Positions 22,136 to 31,633 of a DNA stretch of 64,000 nucleotides are shown in pieces. How positions within the stretch are numbered: the first letter of the stretch is position 1; each line of letters starts with the position of its first letter. The notes under the pieces are model-generated. The model searched no databases. It had not been told where the DNA came from and worked only from the letters and a program-made list of their open reading frames with translations. The position numbers were made by a program, and so were the translations under genes. Origin of the DNA: Candidatus Eubacterium faecigallinarum (GTDB lineage: Bacteria > Bacillota > Clostridia > Oscillospirales > Acutalibacteraceae); assembly GCA_019115455.1 (NCBI GenBank), contig DXDN01000008.1, positions 100,042 through 164,041 of the forward strand, written 5' to 3'.

Positions 22136-23412
22136 TAAGATTTTATAACGCAAGAGTTCTGACATTAAAAGACGGTGAAGATATCCTTGAAAACGCTGAG
22201 GTCGTAGTAGACGGCAGTAAAATCGCTTATGTGGGAAAGACCCGTGAAAATGTGGAAAGTGCCGAATACGAAAGGCAGATAGACCTTAATGGCAATTTGG
22301 TTATGCCGGGATTCAAAAACGCCCACACTCACAGCGCTATGACCTTCGGCAGGAGTCTCAGCGACGACATGCCGCTTCGGGATTGGCTTTATAACAAAAT
22401 TTTTCCGCTGGAGGCGCTTCTTGACGGCGACGACATATACAAGCTGTCTAAGGTCGCTTTTCTTGAATATCTTACCAGCGGAATTACCGCATGCTTTGAC
22501 ATGTATTATTTCCCGGAAAATATGGCGAAAGCGGCTGTTGACACAGGATTTCGTACTGTTATGTGCGGCGCTGTAAATGATTTTAAGGAGTCGGTGTCGC
22601 TTTTAGAGGAATATTATAACAGGTATAACAATTACGACGAGCTTGTTTCATACCGTCTTGGCTTTCATGCCGAATACACCACAGACCTTGCTATAATGGC
22701 GGATATCTCCAAGCTGGCGGAAAAGTACGAAGCGCCGGTATTTATGCATTCCAGCGAAACCATGAGTGAAACGCAGGAATGTATCCACAAGTACAACAAA
22801 ACCCCCACGGAACTTTTTGACAGTCTGGGATTATTCAACTACGGCGGAGGAGCTTTTCACAGCGTTTGGGTGGATGACAACGATCTCGAAATATACAAAA
22901 AGCACGGAGTATACGCTGTTATAAACACCTGCTCAAACTGCAAGCTGGCGTCAGGCGTTGCACCTGTGGAGCAGATGATGAAAAAGGGAATAAACATCGC
23001 TTTGGGAACAGACGGACCCAGCTCCAACAACGGACTTGATATGTTCCGCGAAATGTATCTGACCTGCGTGCTGCAAAAGATAAAGAACAAAAACGCCGCG
23101 TCAGCAGACGCAAACCGCATACTTGAATACGCCACCACAGGCTCTGCAAAATGCATGGGACTTGATGACTGCGACTGCATAGAAGCAGGCAAAAAAGCAG
23201 ATCTTATTGTGATAGATCTGAAGCGTCCGTCTATGCAGCCGATACAGAACATCACGAAAAACCTGGTATACAGCGGTTCAAAGGACTGCGTAAGCCTCAC
23301 CATGGTAAACGGCAGGATACTTTATGAAAACGGTGATTTCCCCACCCTGGATATTGAAAAGATATACAGCGATGCTGACAAGGTTGTAAAAAGAATAAGC
23401 CAAGAGATTTAA
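22132..23412 (+). CDS. Amidohydrolase, MtaD-like 5'-methylthioadenosine/S-adenosylhomocysteine deaminase family
   Basis: [28 protein letters not shown], metal site [20 protein letters not shown]. Confidence 0.87.
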   Translation: MIRFYNARVLTLKDGEDILENAEVVVDGSKIAYVGKTRENVESAEYERQIDLNGNLVMPGFKNAHTHSAMTFGRSLSDDMPLRDWLYNKIFPLEALLDGDDIYKLSKVAFLEYLTSGITACFDMYYFPENMAKAAVDTGFRTVMCGAVNDFKESVSLLEEYYNRYNNYDELVSYRLGFHAEYTTDLAIMADISKLAEKYEAPVFMHSSETMSETQECIHKYNKTPTELFDSLGLFNYGGGAFHSVWVDDNDLEIYKKHGVYAVINTCSNCKLASGVAPVEQMMKKGINIALGTDGPSSNNGLDMFREMYLTCVLQKIKNKNAASADANRILEYATTGSAKCMGLDDCDCIEAGKKADLIVIDLKRPSMQPIQNITKNLVYSGSKDCVSLTMVNGRILYENGDFPTLDIEKIYSDADKVVKRISQEI

Positions 23413-23418
23413 TTACGG

Positions 23419-23461
23419 CAAACAAAAAACGCTCTGAAAAACTCAGAGCGTTTTTTGTTTG
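23419..23461. terminator. Bidirectional terminator
   Basis: caaacaaaaaacgctctga..tcagagcgttttttgtttg. Confidence 0.85.
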
Positions 23462-23498
23462 GCAATTCTGCGTGACGGCATAATTTTCTTTATTTCAG

Positions 23499-25307
23499 TT
23501 ATTCCACCGTAACTACCTTGGCAAGATTTCTCGGCTTATCGACATCAAGCCCCTTATCCGAGGCAACGTAATAAGCCAGAAGCTGCAAGGATACAACGGC
23601 AGGAATCAGCATAAATTCGTCTTCCATTTCAGGAAGCTCAAAGCAATTTTTAAGCTCGTCGCTTTTAAGCGATCTGCGTACAAAAGTAATTACTTGGGCT
23701 CCTCTGGACTGCACTTCTCTGACGTTTGACATCTGCTTTGAAAACAGATACTGCTGGGTAACAAGCGCTATAACAGGAGTGCCCGAGGTAATAAGGGCGA
23801 TAGTGCCGTGCTTAAGCTCTCCCGATGCAAACGCCTCGGAATGAATATAGGAAATCTCCTTAAGCTTAAGCGACGCTTCCATCAAAGCAGGATAATCAAG
23901 TCCCCTACCTATCATAAAGGCATGCTCGGCAGTAAGCAGTGAATTTGAAAGGTGGTGTATATCGCTTCTTCTGTCAAGAACGGACTGAACCGCCTCCGGT
24001 ATTCTTTGAAGCTCACTTATAAACCGGGTTACGCCCTCATAATTAAGCTTCCCTTTTAGATATGCAATCTTGGCGGTAATAAGATAGAATACTGCCACCT
24101 GAGTGGTATAAGCCTTGGTGGAGGCAACCGCTATCTCAGGTCCTGCGTCGGTATAAATCACGTTGTCGCTCTCACGGGCGATGGAAGAACCTCTCACATT
24201 AACAATTGAAAGAGTATCGGCGCCGTGGCGCTTTGCATATTTAAGCGCCTCCAGCGTATCAATCGTCTCGCCGCTCTGAGACACGCAAATCACAAGCGTA
24301 TCATCCGTAACAATGGGATTTGAATACATAAACTCGCTTGCCATATGAACCGATACAGGCACCGAGCACACACTTTCTATGAGGTGCTTGCCTATCAGTC
24401 CGGCATGCATAGCAGTGCCGCAGGCAACTACGGAAATTGCAGAACATTTTTTAAATATTTCGTCGTCGACCTTGTCGCAGGAAAAATCAGGAAGACCTGA
24501 TTTTATTCTTGACATAACAGTCTTTTCAATCACCCTGGGCTGTTCCATAATTTCCTTTTCCATATAAAACGGATAGCCGCATTTGCCGCTGTTGCTGATA
24601 TCCCAGTCAAGTTTAAGCATCTCAACTTCAATGGGCTCGCCCTTGAAATTGCTGATTTCAAACCCGTCCTTAGTAATTTTCGCCACGGAAAATTCGGGCA
24701 GTACGAAATAATCCTCGCTGTAACCGCCTATTGCCACTACATCGGAGGCAAGATAAGCTCCGTCGTCATTCTTGCAGCAAACAATGGGGCTTACATTTCT
24801 GACTGCGAAGATAGTATCTGCTATACTGTCAAACATAACAGCCAGCGCATAGGTGCCAGAAAGCTTTTTAACGGCGTCGACTATAGCCTGCTGAGGGTCG
24901 CCTGTAAAACATCTGTCTATCAAAGCCGCCACAACCTCGCTGTCGGTTTCTGACTTGAGCTTGTCGGCTACATCAAGGGTATTCTTAATGGTCTCGTAGT
25001 TTTCTATTATTCCGTTATGAACTACAGTTACATTCCCGAATTTGTGGGGATGAGAGTTGGCGTCGCTCACTTCTCCGTGCGTCGCCCATCTGGTATGACC
25101 TATACCCGTATTTCCTTTAATATCAGACGTTTTTCTTTCAAGATCTTCCACCCTGCCCTTGCACTTGGTGGTCAGGCACTCCCTGAAATCAGGGTGGTAG
25201 ACCGAAATACCCGCGCTGTCATATCCGCGGTATTCCAGAGTTTTAAGTCCTTTAAGAAGAATGCCTCTTGCTTCACTGTATCCTGTATATCCGATAATTC
25301 CACACAT
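23499..25307 (-). CDS. glmS: Glutamine-fructose-6-phosphate aminotransferase (isomerizing)
   Basis: MCGIIGYTGYSEARGILLKGLKTLEYRGYDSAGI; SIS domains; C-terminal DVDKPRNLAKVVTVE. Confidence 0.98.
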   Translation of the reverse strand: MCGIIGYTGYSEARGILLKGLKTLEYRGYDSAGISVYHPDFRECLTTKCKGRVEDLERKTSDIKGNTGIGHTRWATHGEVSDANSHPHKFGNVTVVHNGIIENYETIKNTLDVADKLKSETDSEVVAALIDRCFTGDPQQAIVDAVKKLSGTYALAVMFDSIADTIFAVRNVSPIVCCKNDDGAYLASDVVAIGGYSEDYFVLPEFSVAKITKDGFEISNFKGEPIEVEMLKLDWDISNSGKCGYPFYMEKEIMEQPRVIEKTVMSRIKSGLPDFSCDKVDDEIFKKCSAISVVACGTAMHAGLIGKHLIESVCSVPVSVHMASEFMYSNPIVTDDTLVICVSQSGETIDTLEALKYAKRHGADTLSIVNVRGSSIARESDNVIYTDAGPEIAVASTKAYTTQVAVFYLITAKIAYLKGKLNYEGVTRFISELQRIPEAVQSVLDRRSDIHHLSNSLLTAEHAFMIGRGLDYPALMEASLKLKEISYIHSEAFASGELKHGTIALITSGTPVIALVTQQYLFSKQMSNVREVQSRGAQVITFVRRSLKSDELKNCFELPEMEDEFMLIPAVVSLQLLAYYVASDKGLDVDKPRNLAKVVTVE

Positions 25308-25389
25308 AAATTTTCTCCATTTCAGTATATATTAGTCTTATGTAATCTAAGTATAATTATCATATGACTTTTAGTTATAAATAATTCCT

Positions 25390-25529
25390 CCGTTGAAAAG
25401 TTTTTGTTTCACCCGTTGCCGTGTGCTTTTGTCTTTTCATCTCGCACCGAAGGAGTACGAAAGAGCATCCGCCGAAATTTCGATAACTCTTTTCCTCGTC
25501 GTCCCGCAAAAAGCGGGCTCATGGCGCTA
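25390..25529 (-). ncRNA. glmS ribozyme (GlcN6P-responsive self-cleaving RNA)
   Basis: Minus strand AGCGCCATGAGCCCGCTTTTTGCGGGACGACGAGGAAAAGAGTTATCGAAATTTCGGCGGATGCTCTTTC...AAAGCACACGGCAACGGGTGAAACAAAAAC matches conserved core (AGCGCC, GACGAGG, GAGTTATCGAAATTTCGGCGGATGC); upstream of glmS. Predicted cleavage between 25528 and 25527. Confidence 0.93.
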
Positions 25530-25750
25530 TGAAGAAAATTATGCCGTATTATCACGCATTAAATTGTCAAGGTACAATGCAGTTGTCACTGCTATGCTCA
25601 ATATTATCATTATATTCGGGTATTGTCAACATAAGAATACTTTATATAGTGTATATATCAACATTTTAACAAAAAAGCAAAACATCAATTCTTGACAAAA
25701 TCAAAAAAATGTGATAATAATTTTATGACGTGTAGCAATATTACGTAGCA

Positions 25751-25791
25751 AAGCGTATAGCATTTTCAATGCTATACGCTTTTATTTTTTA
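25751..25791 (+). terminator. Terminator-like hairpin inside leader of DUF2798-like gene (possible attenuator)
   Basis: Perfect 14-bp stem aagcgtatagcatt-ttc-aatgctatacgctt followed by ttatttttt, directly before AGGAGG SD. Confidence 0.65.
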
Positions 25792-25806
25792 GGAGGTTTT
25801 TATATT

Positions 25807-26337
25807 ATGCCAAAGACAAAATTTCAAGGTGCAGTATTTGGACTTATTATGTCATATACAATGGCATTCGGTATGGAGGTCTATAATATTGCGGTAAAAA
25901 TGGGATTCAATTTAAAACCCGGCGGATTTAGCAGTATGACTAACACCGTATTTTTACAGGCTTTAAAAGAAACGCTGTATATGGGCATTATAGTGTTCAT
26001 CTTTTCAAGCCTGTGGGGAAACAGAATAGGCGAGAAAATTGCAAATAAATACTGTGATATGAAAAAAGATAATGCGTATTTTTGCAGGATAATGAGGCAA
26101 GCAGGAACCATTTTAGTAATGTGCCCCACAATGAGTCTTGTGGCAACGATACTTTTCAGTATTATATTAGGCGGTCAAAGCTGGTTAAACCTTCCTGCAA
26201 TTTGGTTAGGTACAATTTTCAAGAATTTTCCCATGGCGTTTTTTTGGAATATGTTTTTTGCCACAGGTTTTACAAGGTTTGTCTTTTCTCTCATCTTCAG
26301 GGAAAAAGTAAAAAATTCTTCTGAAACTGAAAAGTAG
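25807..26337 (+). CDS. DUF2798-like small integral membrane protein
   Basis: 4-TM protein with two similar halves (GAVFGLIMSYTMAFGMEVYN / ...MCPTMSLVATILF); SD aggagg at 25791. Confidence 0.6.
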   Translation: MPKTKFQGAVFGLIMSYTMAFGMEVYNIAVKMGFNLKPGGFSSMTNTVFLQALKETLYMGIIVFIFSSLWGNRIGEKIANKYCDMKKDNAYFCRIMRQAGTILVMCPTMSLVATILFSIILGGQSWLNLPAIWLGTIFKNFPMAFFWNMFFATGFTRFVFSLIFREKVKNSSETEK

Positions 26338-26376
26338 CATAAAGGCATACCGAAAATAATCCGGTATGCCTTTATG
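26338..26376. terminator. Bidirectional terminator
   Basis: cataaaggcataccg..cggtatgcctttatg. Confidence 0.85.
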
Positions 26377-29300
26377 TCATTTGATTTTATTGATATATTT
26401 TTTTATTTTGCGCTTAAGCTTTGCATAATAATTTGTAGTTTTATCAGGATGCATAACCCTTTGCACAACCTTCTCGCAGGATTCGCCGTTTTCATATGTC
26501 AGATATTTTTCCTTAAATGCGGCTATCTTAGTACTGTTTTCCTTTAGTACATCGTCAATATTAATCACTGCGTCAATCAGCTCATCCGTGTCAAACACAA
26601 GAGGACCCGGAGCCTCTTTCTCGATATCGACATAAAGACCCCTTAGGTTGTCCCTGTAGTCATCCAAATCATAGGTAAAAAACAGCATAGGCTTGTCCAA
26701 AAGCGCATAATCGAACATTACAGATGAGTAGTCTGTAATAAGAATATCGGATATGAGATAAAGGTCTTCAACGCTGTTATATGAGTGAAGATCAAACACA
26801 AATTCGTTATCCGCTTCTATGGCGTCGTGAGGAGCGCACAAATGATGAATTCTGACCAAAAGGATATATTCATCGCCGAGCCTGCGCTTCATTTTTTCAA
26901 TATCGAGTTGCATATCAAAGCCGCCCTGGGTACGCCAAGTTGGGGTATACAAAATTATCTTTTTATCAAGCGGAAGTCCCAGCGTTTTCTTGATATTCAG
27001 TATCTTTTCGCTGTCGGCATTGAAAAGAATATCGGTTCTCGGATATCCTGTTTCCAAAATTTCCTTTTCAAAGGCATAGCAGTCATATGCCTTGCCTTTC
27101 ATAAATTTACCCTGGACAATAAGATAATTCCATCTTGAGTTTTTCTCGATATATTGCTTTCTTGTTGTTTCGTTTCTAAAGTCGCTTTTTACGTCAAGTC
27201 CCAGAGTTTTAAGGGGAGTTCCGTGCATTGTCTGAATCTCAATCTGCCCTTCACGCTTAACGTACTCGTTAGGATAATTTACGTTATTCACCAAGTATTT
27301 GGCGGTGGCAAGATAATGGTAATATTCAAGCGAATTACGTCTGACTCTTATGGCGTTGCCTTTTATCGGAGTCCTTGCGTCGTTAAGCGCCCAAACGCAT
27401 TTATACTCAGGATAATTTGCGTCGATATACTCATAGAGGTGCTGTGGATTGCAGCTGTATTTTGAGCCCCACATTGACTCAAAAATTATAAGTTTTGGGT
27501 CAATTTTCTCCTCACGGTACTTTGGATAATACTCGGCTATAAGCGCTTTTCGCTTGTTGGCAGTATTTTCCTCCTGCCGCCAAAGCTGGGAGCATTTAAT
27601 TCTGATATTGCCGTTTACAGCCCTGTACACATTTATCTGGAGCGTTTCAAACTCAACTGAAAGCTTATAAAATTTGGTGCTGAAAATATCGTGCTTTTCC
27701 TTAAAACCGTCTTCAGTTTCATAACAAATCAGCAAATCACGCATACCAGCATAAAGATTGCGGGTAATCTTCTTGTCGCTGAAATCGACGGAGAACGTAC
27801 AGCGCACCCTGCCGTCGGAGACATTGCATTTTGCCACGGCAAACACGACTTTTTCGCCTGAAATTTCATCATTAACATAAAGCCGTGCCGTCTTAGACTT
27901 CAGGAAATCGGCGTTATCACTGACCGCAGAAGTTTTGATTTTTACTATATCTGAGGATTTAGTGATACTCTCCACTGATGTTACGGCGGATTTTACAATA
28001 AATCTTGACTCGTGATTTTTGTTGGTCATAAACACGACCGCAGGTCTGCTCTTATTTTCTATAAATATTTTTTTGTCGCGGTAAAGCAGCTGCGACGCCT
28101 TGCCTTGATCATCTGACAAATAAAGATAATAAGTTCTATCTCTTGAATATACATCCGTTTTGCAGGAAAAGGTACTGCCGCCTTTCTTTTCAAAGGGGAA
28201 TTTATTTCCCTCGTCGTCCTGTGCCCACAGACCGGAGGCATCTTTTTCAAGAGTCACCGAAACGGAATCGCCGTCACAGCTAAAATTATCAGCAAAGTTA
28301 TTTTCATTCTTGAGATAAATTCTAAGCTCATTTACAGGGTCATACTCAATCTTAATATGTTTTTCACCTGAAACGCAGGCGCTGTTGGGAGTAAGTTTGT
28401 ACTTACTTGAAAGCCTGAGTTTACCGCTCGACAGTCGGTTTTTATAACAGATTAAAATTCTGTTATAACCCTCGTTAAGGCTGTTTATCTCAATTTCGTT
28501 AAGGTCAAGTATCAGCTTAAAGGCGGTAGCATCATAATTATACTGCGATTCTGCCATTGTATACGAATCGAAAACGGAGCCGTTTACCTGTGTTATTTTA
28601 GGGTCCTCAAATGAAATAACCTCAACAGGAGTAAGTTCACCTGTAAATTCATTTTCGAGATAAGCCTTTATTTCCTGCTGTGTGATATCGGAAATATTAA
28701 TTCTGCTCTTATACAAATAGGCAGAGATCTCCAAGCCGTTATTTTTTACCAATACTTCAGTAACATTACGCTTTGGTGCAAATCTTATAAGCTCATTTGT
28801 TGCATCGCGGCTTTCGATTGTAAAGAGTTCTGACGGCAGCTTTGCCAAAAATCTTCCGTTCTTTTCATAGATTGATGAATTATAATAATCCTTGTTCTCA
28901 TATTCCACAAGCTCTATGAGTTTTTTAACGTCATAATTTCTGACATAGGCGTATTTTTGCTGTAGAATAAGCGGGAGCTGAGAAAATGTTGAAGGTTCAA
29001 TGGCTTCGTCAATGTAATCATTAATACATTTAAACATCTTTTCAGAAAGTTCAATTGGAGTATTAACGCAGTTATTGACAAATATCATCAAATCAATTTC
29101 AAGAGCCTTTTTCTGCTTAAGAATATTGAATTCCTCGCCGAAATCGTTATCGGCGAAGAATTTGTCAACCATTCCGAGCACTTTGATTCTGTCGGTTATA
29201 TTACGCATACTGTCGGCATGCTGAGTAATGGATTTTGTAGCGCCGTCACGCAGCCTCCAAAAATAATATGAGCTTTCAACAACGCTGACGTTATTAGCTT

Positions 29301-29892
29301 TAAAATGGAGCGGAATTATAACCGGGATATCTTCATAAAGAATATCTTCAGGAAATGAAAAATTGTTTTCGTCCCAGAATGAGCGTCTTATAAGCTTGTT
29401 ACAAGAGATAGTATCGTAAATAAGATTCGGATTCTTGGTGATATGGGTGTTAAGCTCAATATTGCTGAATACCCTTTTATGAAGATTTGCTATCCACGTT
29501 CTCTTTGAATTAAATCGTGCCACATTGCAGATTGCCACGTCACTGTCGTTTTTGCGAACAGCATAAAACATCTTCTCGTACAAATCGGGAGATATTACGT
29601 CGTCCGAATCCATAAAGGTAATATATTCGCCGTGCGCTTTCTCTATTCCGAAATTTCTCGCTCTGCCGAGTCCGCCGTTTTCTTTAAGATAATAAAACAG
29701 GTTATCATATTTTTCGGCATACGCTTTAGCAATCTCGCCGCTGGAATCTTTAGAGCCGTCATCAACGACTACGATTTCAATGTTGCTTTTTGTCTGATTT
29801 ACAACAGAATCGAGACATTCCTCAAGATACTCCTCAACATTATAAATCGGTATTATAACGCTAATATCCGCCTCATTCATCACTTTTTTCAT
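26377..29892 (-). CDS. Bifunctional GT2 glycosyltransferase / CDP-glycerol:glycerophosphate glycerophosphotransferase (TagF-like)
   Basis: N-term DISVIIPIYNVEEYLEECLDSVVNQT (GT2); C-term EIQTMHGTPLKTLGLDVK..ILYTPTWRTQGG..LITDYSSVMFDYALLDKPMLFFTYDLDDYRDNLRGLYVD (TagF). Confidence 0.93.
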   Translation of the reverse strand: MKKVMNEADISVIIPIYNVEEYLEECLDSVVNQTKSNIEIVVVDDGSKDSSGEIAKAYAEKYDNLFYYLKENGGLGRARNFGIEKAHGEYITFMDSDDVISPDLYEKMFYAVRKNDSDVAICNVARFNSKRTWIANLHKRVFSNIELNTHITKNPNLIYDTISCNKLIRRSFWDENNFSFPEDILYEDIPVIIPLHFKANNVSVVESSYYFWRLRDGATKSITQHADSMRNITDRIKVLGMVDKFFADNDFGEEFNILKQKKALEIDLMIFVNNCVNTPIELSEKMFKCINDYIDEAIEPSTFSQLPLILQQKYAYVRNYDVKKLIELVEYENKDYYNSSIYEKNGRFLAKLPSELFTIESRDATNELIRFAPKRNVTEVLVKNNGLEISAYLYKSRINISDITQQEIKAYLENEFTGELTPVEVISFEDPKITQVNGSVFDSYTMAESQYNYDATAFKLILDLNEIEINSLNEGYNRILICYKNRLSSGKLRLSSKYKLTPNSACVSGEKHIKIEYDPVNELRIYLKNENNFADNFSCDGDSVSVTLEKDASGLWAQDDEGNKFPFEKKGGSTFSCKTDVYSRDRTYYLYLSDDQGKASQLLYRDKKIFIENKSRPAVVFMTNKNHESRFIVKSAVTSVESITKSSDIVKIKTSAVSDNADFLKSKTARLYVNDEISGEKVVFAVAKCNVSDGRVRCTFSVDFSDKKITRNLYAGMRDLLICYETEDGFKEKHDIFSTKFYKLSVEFETLQINVYRAVNGNIRIKCSQLWRQEENTANKRKALIAEYYPKYREEKIDPKLIIFESMWGSKYSCNPQHLYEYIDANYPEYKCVWALNDARTPIKGNAIRVRRNSLEYYHYLATAKYLVNNVNYPNEYVKREGQIEIQTMHGTPLKTLGLDVKSDFRNETTRKQYIEKNSRWNYLIVQGKFMKGKAYDCYAFEKEILETGYPRTDILFNADSEKILNIKKTLGLPLDKKIILYTPTWRTQGGFDMQLDIEKMKRRLGDEYILLVRIHHLCAPHDAIEADNEFVFDLHSYNSVEDLYLISDILITDYSSVMFDYALLDKPMLFFTYDLDDYRDNLRGLYVDIEKEAPGPLVFDTDELIDAVINIDDVLKENSTKIAAFKEKYLTYENGESCEKVVQRVMHPDKTTNYYAKLKRKIKKYINKIK

Positions 29893-30025
29893 TTTACACC
29901 TCAGATATATTGTTTACTGCACCGTATTATATACTATAAGCTTTTATTTGTAAACAATCTTATTAATCCAATCCCAAATAAACTGCAATAATAGACGATT
30001 AAAAATTGAGCTGACTAAAAAATAC

Positions 30026-30559
30026 TTACATCTGGAAATTTTCGATATAATTATCTATACAGTTTTGGATAATCTCCTCAGCAACATCCTTGGGCATAAA
30101 TTCGGTGACCTGAGTGTTTTTGTCATGCTCAAGCATTTTATAAACTTCAAAGAAATGCTTAATTTCATCAAATCTGTGTTTTGGAAGCTGGTCAATATCA
30201 CGGTAGCAATTATAGTTAGGATCATTAACCGGTACTGCGATAATTTTCTCATCTTTTCTTCCGTTATCCTCCATAATAAGCACTCCGATTGGGAAGCACT
30301 CAACTATGGTCATGGGCTGAATCTTCTCACTGCACAAAACAAGAACATCAAGGGGGTCATTGTCGCTGGCGTATGTGCGTGGTATAAAGCCGTAGTTTGC
30401 AGGATAATGGGTGGAGGTAAAAAGCACCCTGTCGAGCTTAAGCATACCGGTTTCCTTGTCAAGCTCATACTTATTTTTTCCGCCCTTTGAAATTTCAATA
30501 ACAGCATAGAACCTGTTTTTCTTTATTCTCTTAGGTGAAATACTGTGCCAAATATTCAT
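30026..30559 (-). CDS. ppa: Inorganic pyrophosphatase (family I)
   Basis: EISKGGKNKYELDKETGMLKLDRVLFTSTHYPANYGFIPRTYASDNDPLDVLVL. Confidence 0.95.
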   Translation of the reverse strand: MNIWHSISPKRIKKNRFYAVIEISKGGKNKYELDKETGMLKLDRVLFTSTHYPANYGFIPRTYASDNDPLDVLVLCSEKIQPMTIVECFPIGVLIMEDNGRKDEKIIAVPVNDPNYNCYRDIDQLPKHRFDEIKHFFEVYKMLEHDKNTQVTEFMPKDVAEEIIQNCIDNYIENFQM

Positions 30560-30750
30560 ACTGAAACCTCCGTTAATATTAATATTTTGTATTATATTTT
30601 AACATAAAAAGAAAAATATGTAAATATTATGCTGTATTTTCAAGCTGAATATTTACTTATAAAACGTTTAATTTTATGGATATTATGTTATAATTTTCTA
30701 TACTGAGTAAATGAGAATATATTTGAAGAGCAAAATCAGAAAAGAAAGGA

Positions 30751-30778
30751 AAAGCCGGAACGCTAACGTTCCGGCTTT
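30751..30778. terminator. Rho-independent terminator closing the polysaccharide operon
   Basis: aaagccggaacg-ctaa-cgttccggcttt perfect 12-bp stem with T-rich 3' side on both strands. Confidence 0.8.
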
Positions 30779-30785
30779 GTTTCAT

Positions 30786-31625
30786 CTAATAAGCTCTGTT
30801 GATATATCTGCCGTTGTCGCAGACTATAATCTCGCCTGAAATGCATTTGGACGCGTCGCTGAGCAAAAAACAGGCAACCTCCGCAACCTCCTCAGGCAGG
30901 TAAATTCTTTCCGCCGCCTGATACGAAGCATAAAGGTTATCTTCCCTGCTGTAACCTGTCATATCTGAGACGGTTACGCCCGGTGCTATTGCGTTTACTC
31001 TGATACCGCTTGAAATAACATCGCTGGCAAGACCCTGGGTGAGGCTGTTTACCGCCGCCTTTGTCAGCCCGTACGGAATGGTGTCCTTATACATTCCCCT
31101 TTCGGACGAAACAAAGAGCAGTGAGCCTTTAATTTCGTTTTCTTCAAGATAGGATATAAATTCCTTTGCCAAAAAGTAATTTGCTTTAAGGTTCGTATTC
31201 ATTTGAATATCAAACTGCTCCTGACTGACATTGCGGAAATTCCCTTCGTGAAGCGAAATTCCGGCGTTTAAAACAACGCTGTCAATGCGGTCGCCTGCAA
31301 GCTTCTCGGCTTTTTCTATAAGTGGTTTGTACGAGTCAAAGTCACACACATCGCACACTATATATCCGCTGTTTTTACCAAGCTTCTCGCAGGCTTCTTT
31401 AAGATTTTTTTCATTCCTTGAGGTAATAACAACAAATGCGCCCTCGTCAACACATTTTTTTGCAAAGGCATAACCGAGTCCCCTGCCGCCGCCGGTTATA
31501 AGAATTTTTCTGCCGGCGAGTCTTTCGTGAGGCGCAAGCACATAAATATCCGCCTTGACAATTTTATTATCAACACCGTGCAGAACATATTTCAGTCCGC
31601 GTTTAATATAAGTTTTTAAGCCCAT
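30786..31625 (-). CDS. SDR-family NAD(P)-dependent oxidoreductase with N-terminal amphipathic extension
   Basis: TGGGRGLGYAFA cofactor motif, NAGIS, SSERGMYKDTIPYGLTKAA (S..Y..K). Confidence 0.9.
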   Translation of the reverse strand: MGLKTYIKRGLKYVLHGVDNKIVKADIYVLAPHERLAGRKILITGGGRGLGYAFAKKCVDEGAFVVITSRNEKNLKEACEKLGKNSGYIVCDVCDFDSYKPLIEKAEKLAGDRIDSVVLNAGISLHEGNFRNVSQEQFDIQMNTNLKANYFLAKEFISYLEENEIKGSLLFVSSERGMYKDTIPYGLTKAAVNSLTQGLASDVISSGIRVNAIAPGVTVSDMTGYSREDNLYASYQAAERIYLPEEVAEVACFLLSDASKCISGEIIVCDNGRYINRAY

Positions 31626-31633
31626 AGGTACTC

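Noticed and set aside
25393-25695. 100-aa plus-strand ORF
   Set aside because: Lies antisense over the glmS ribozyme; no SD and no protein-like pattern.
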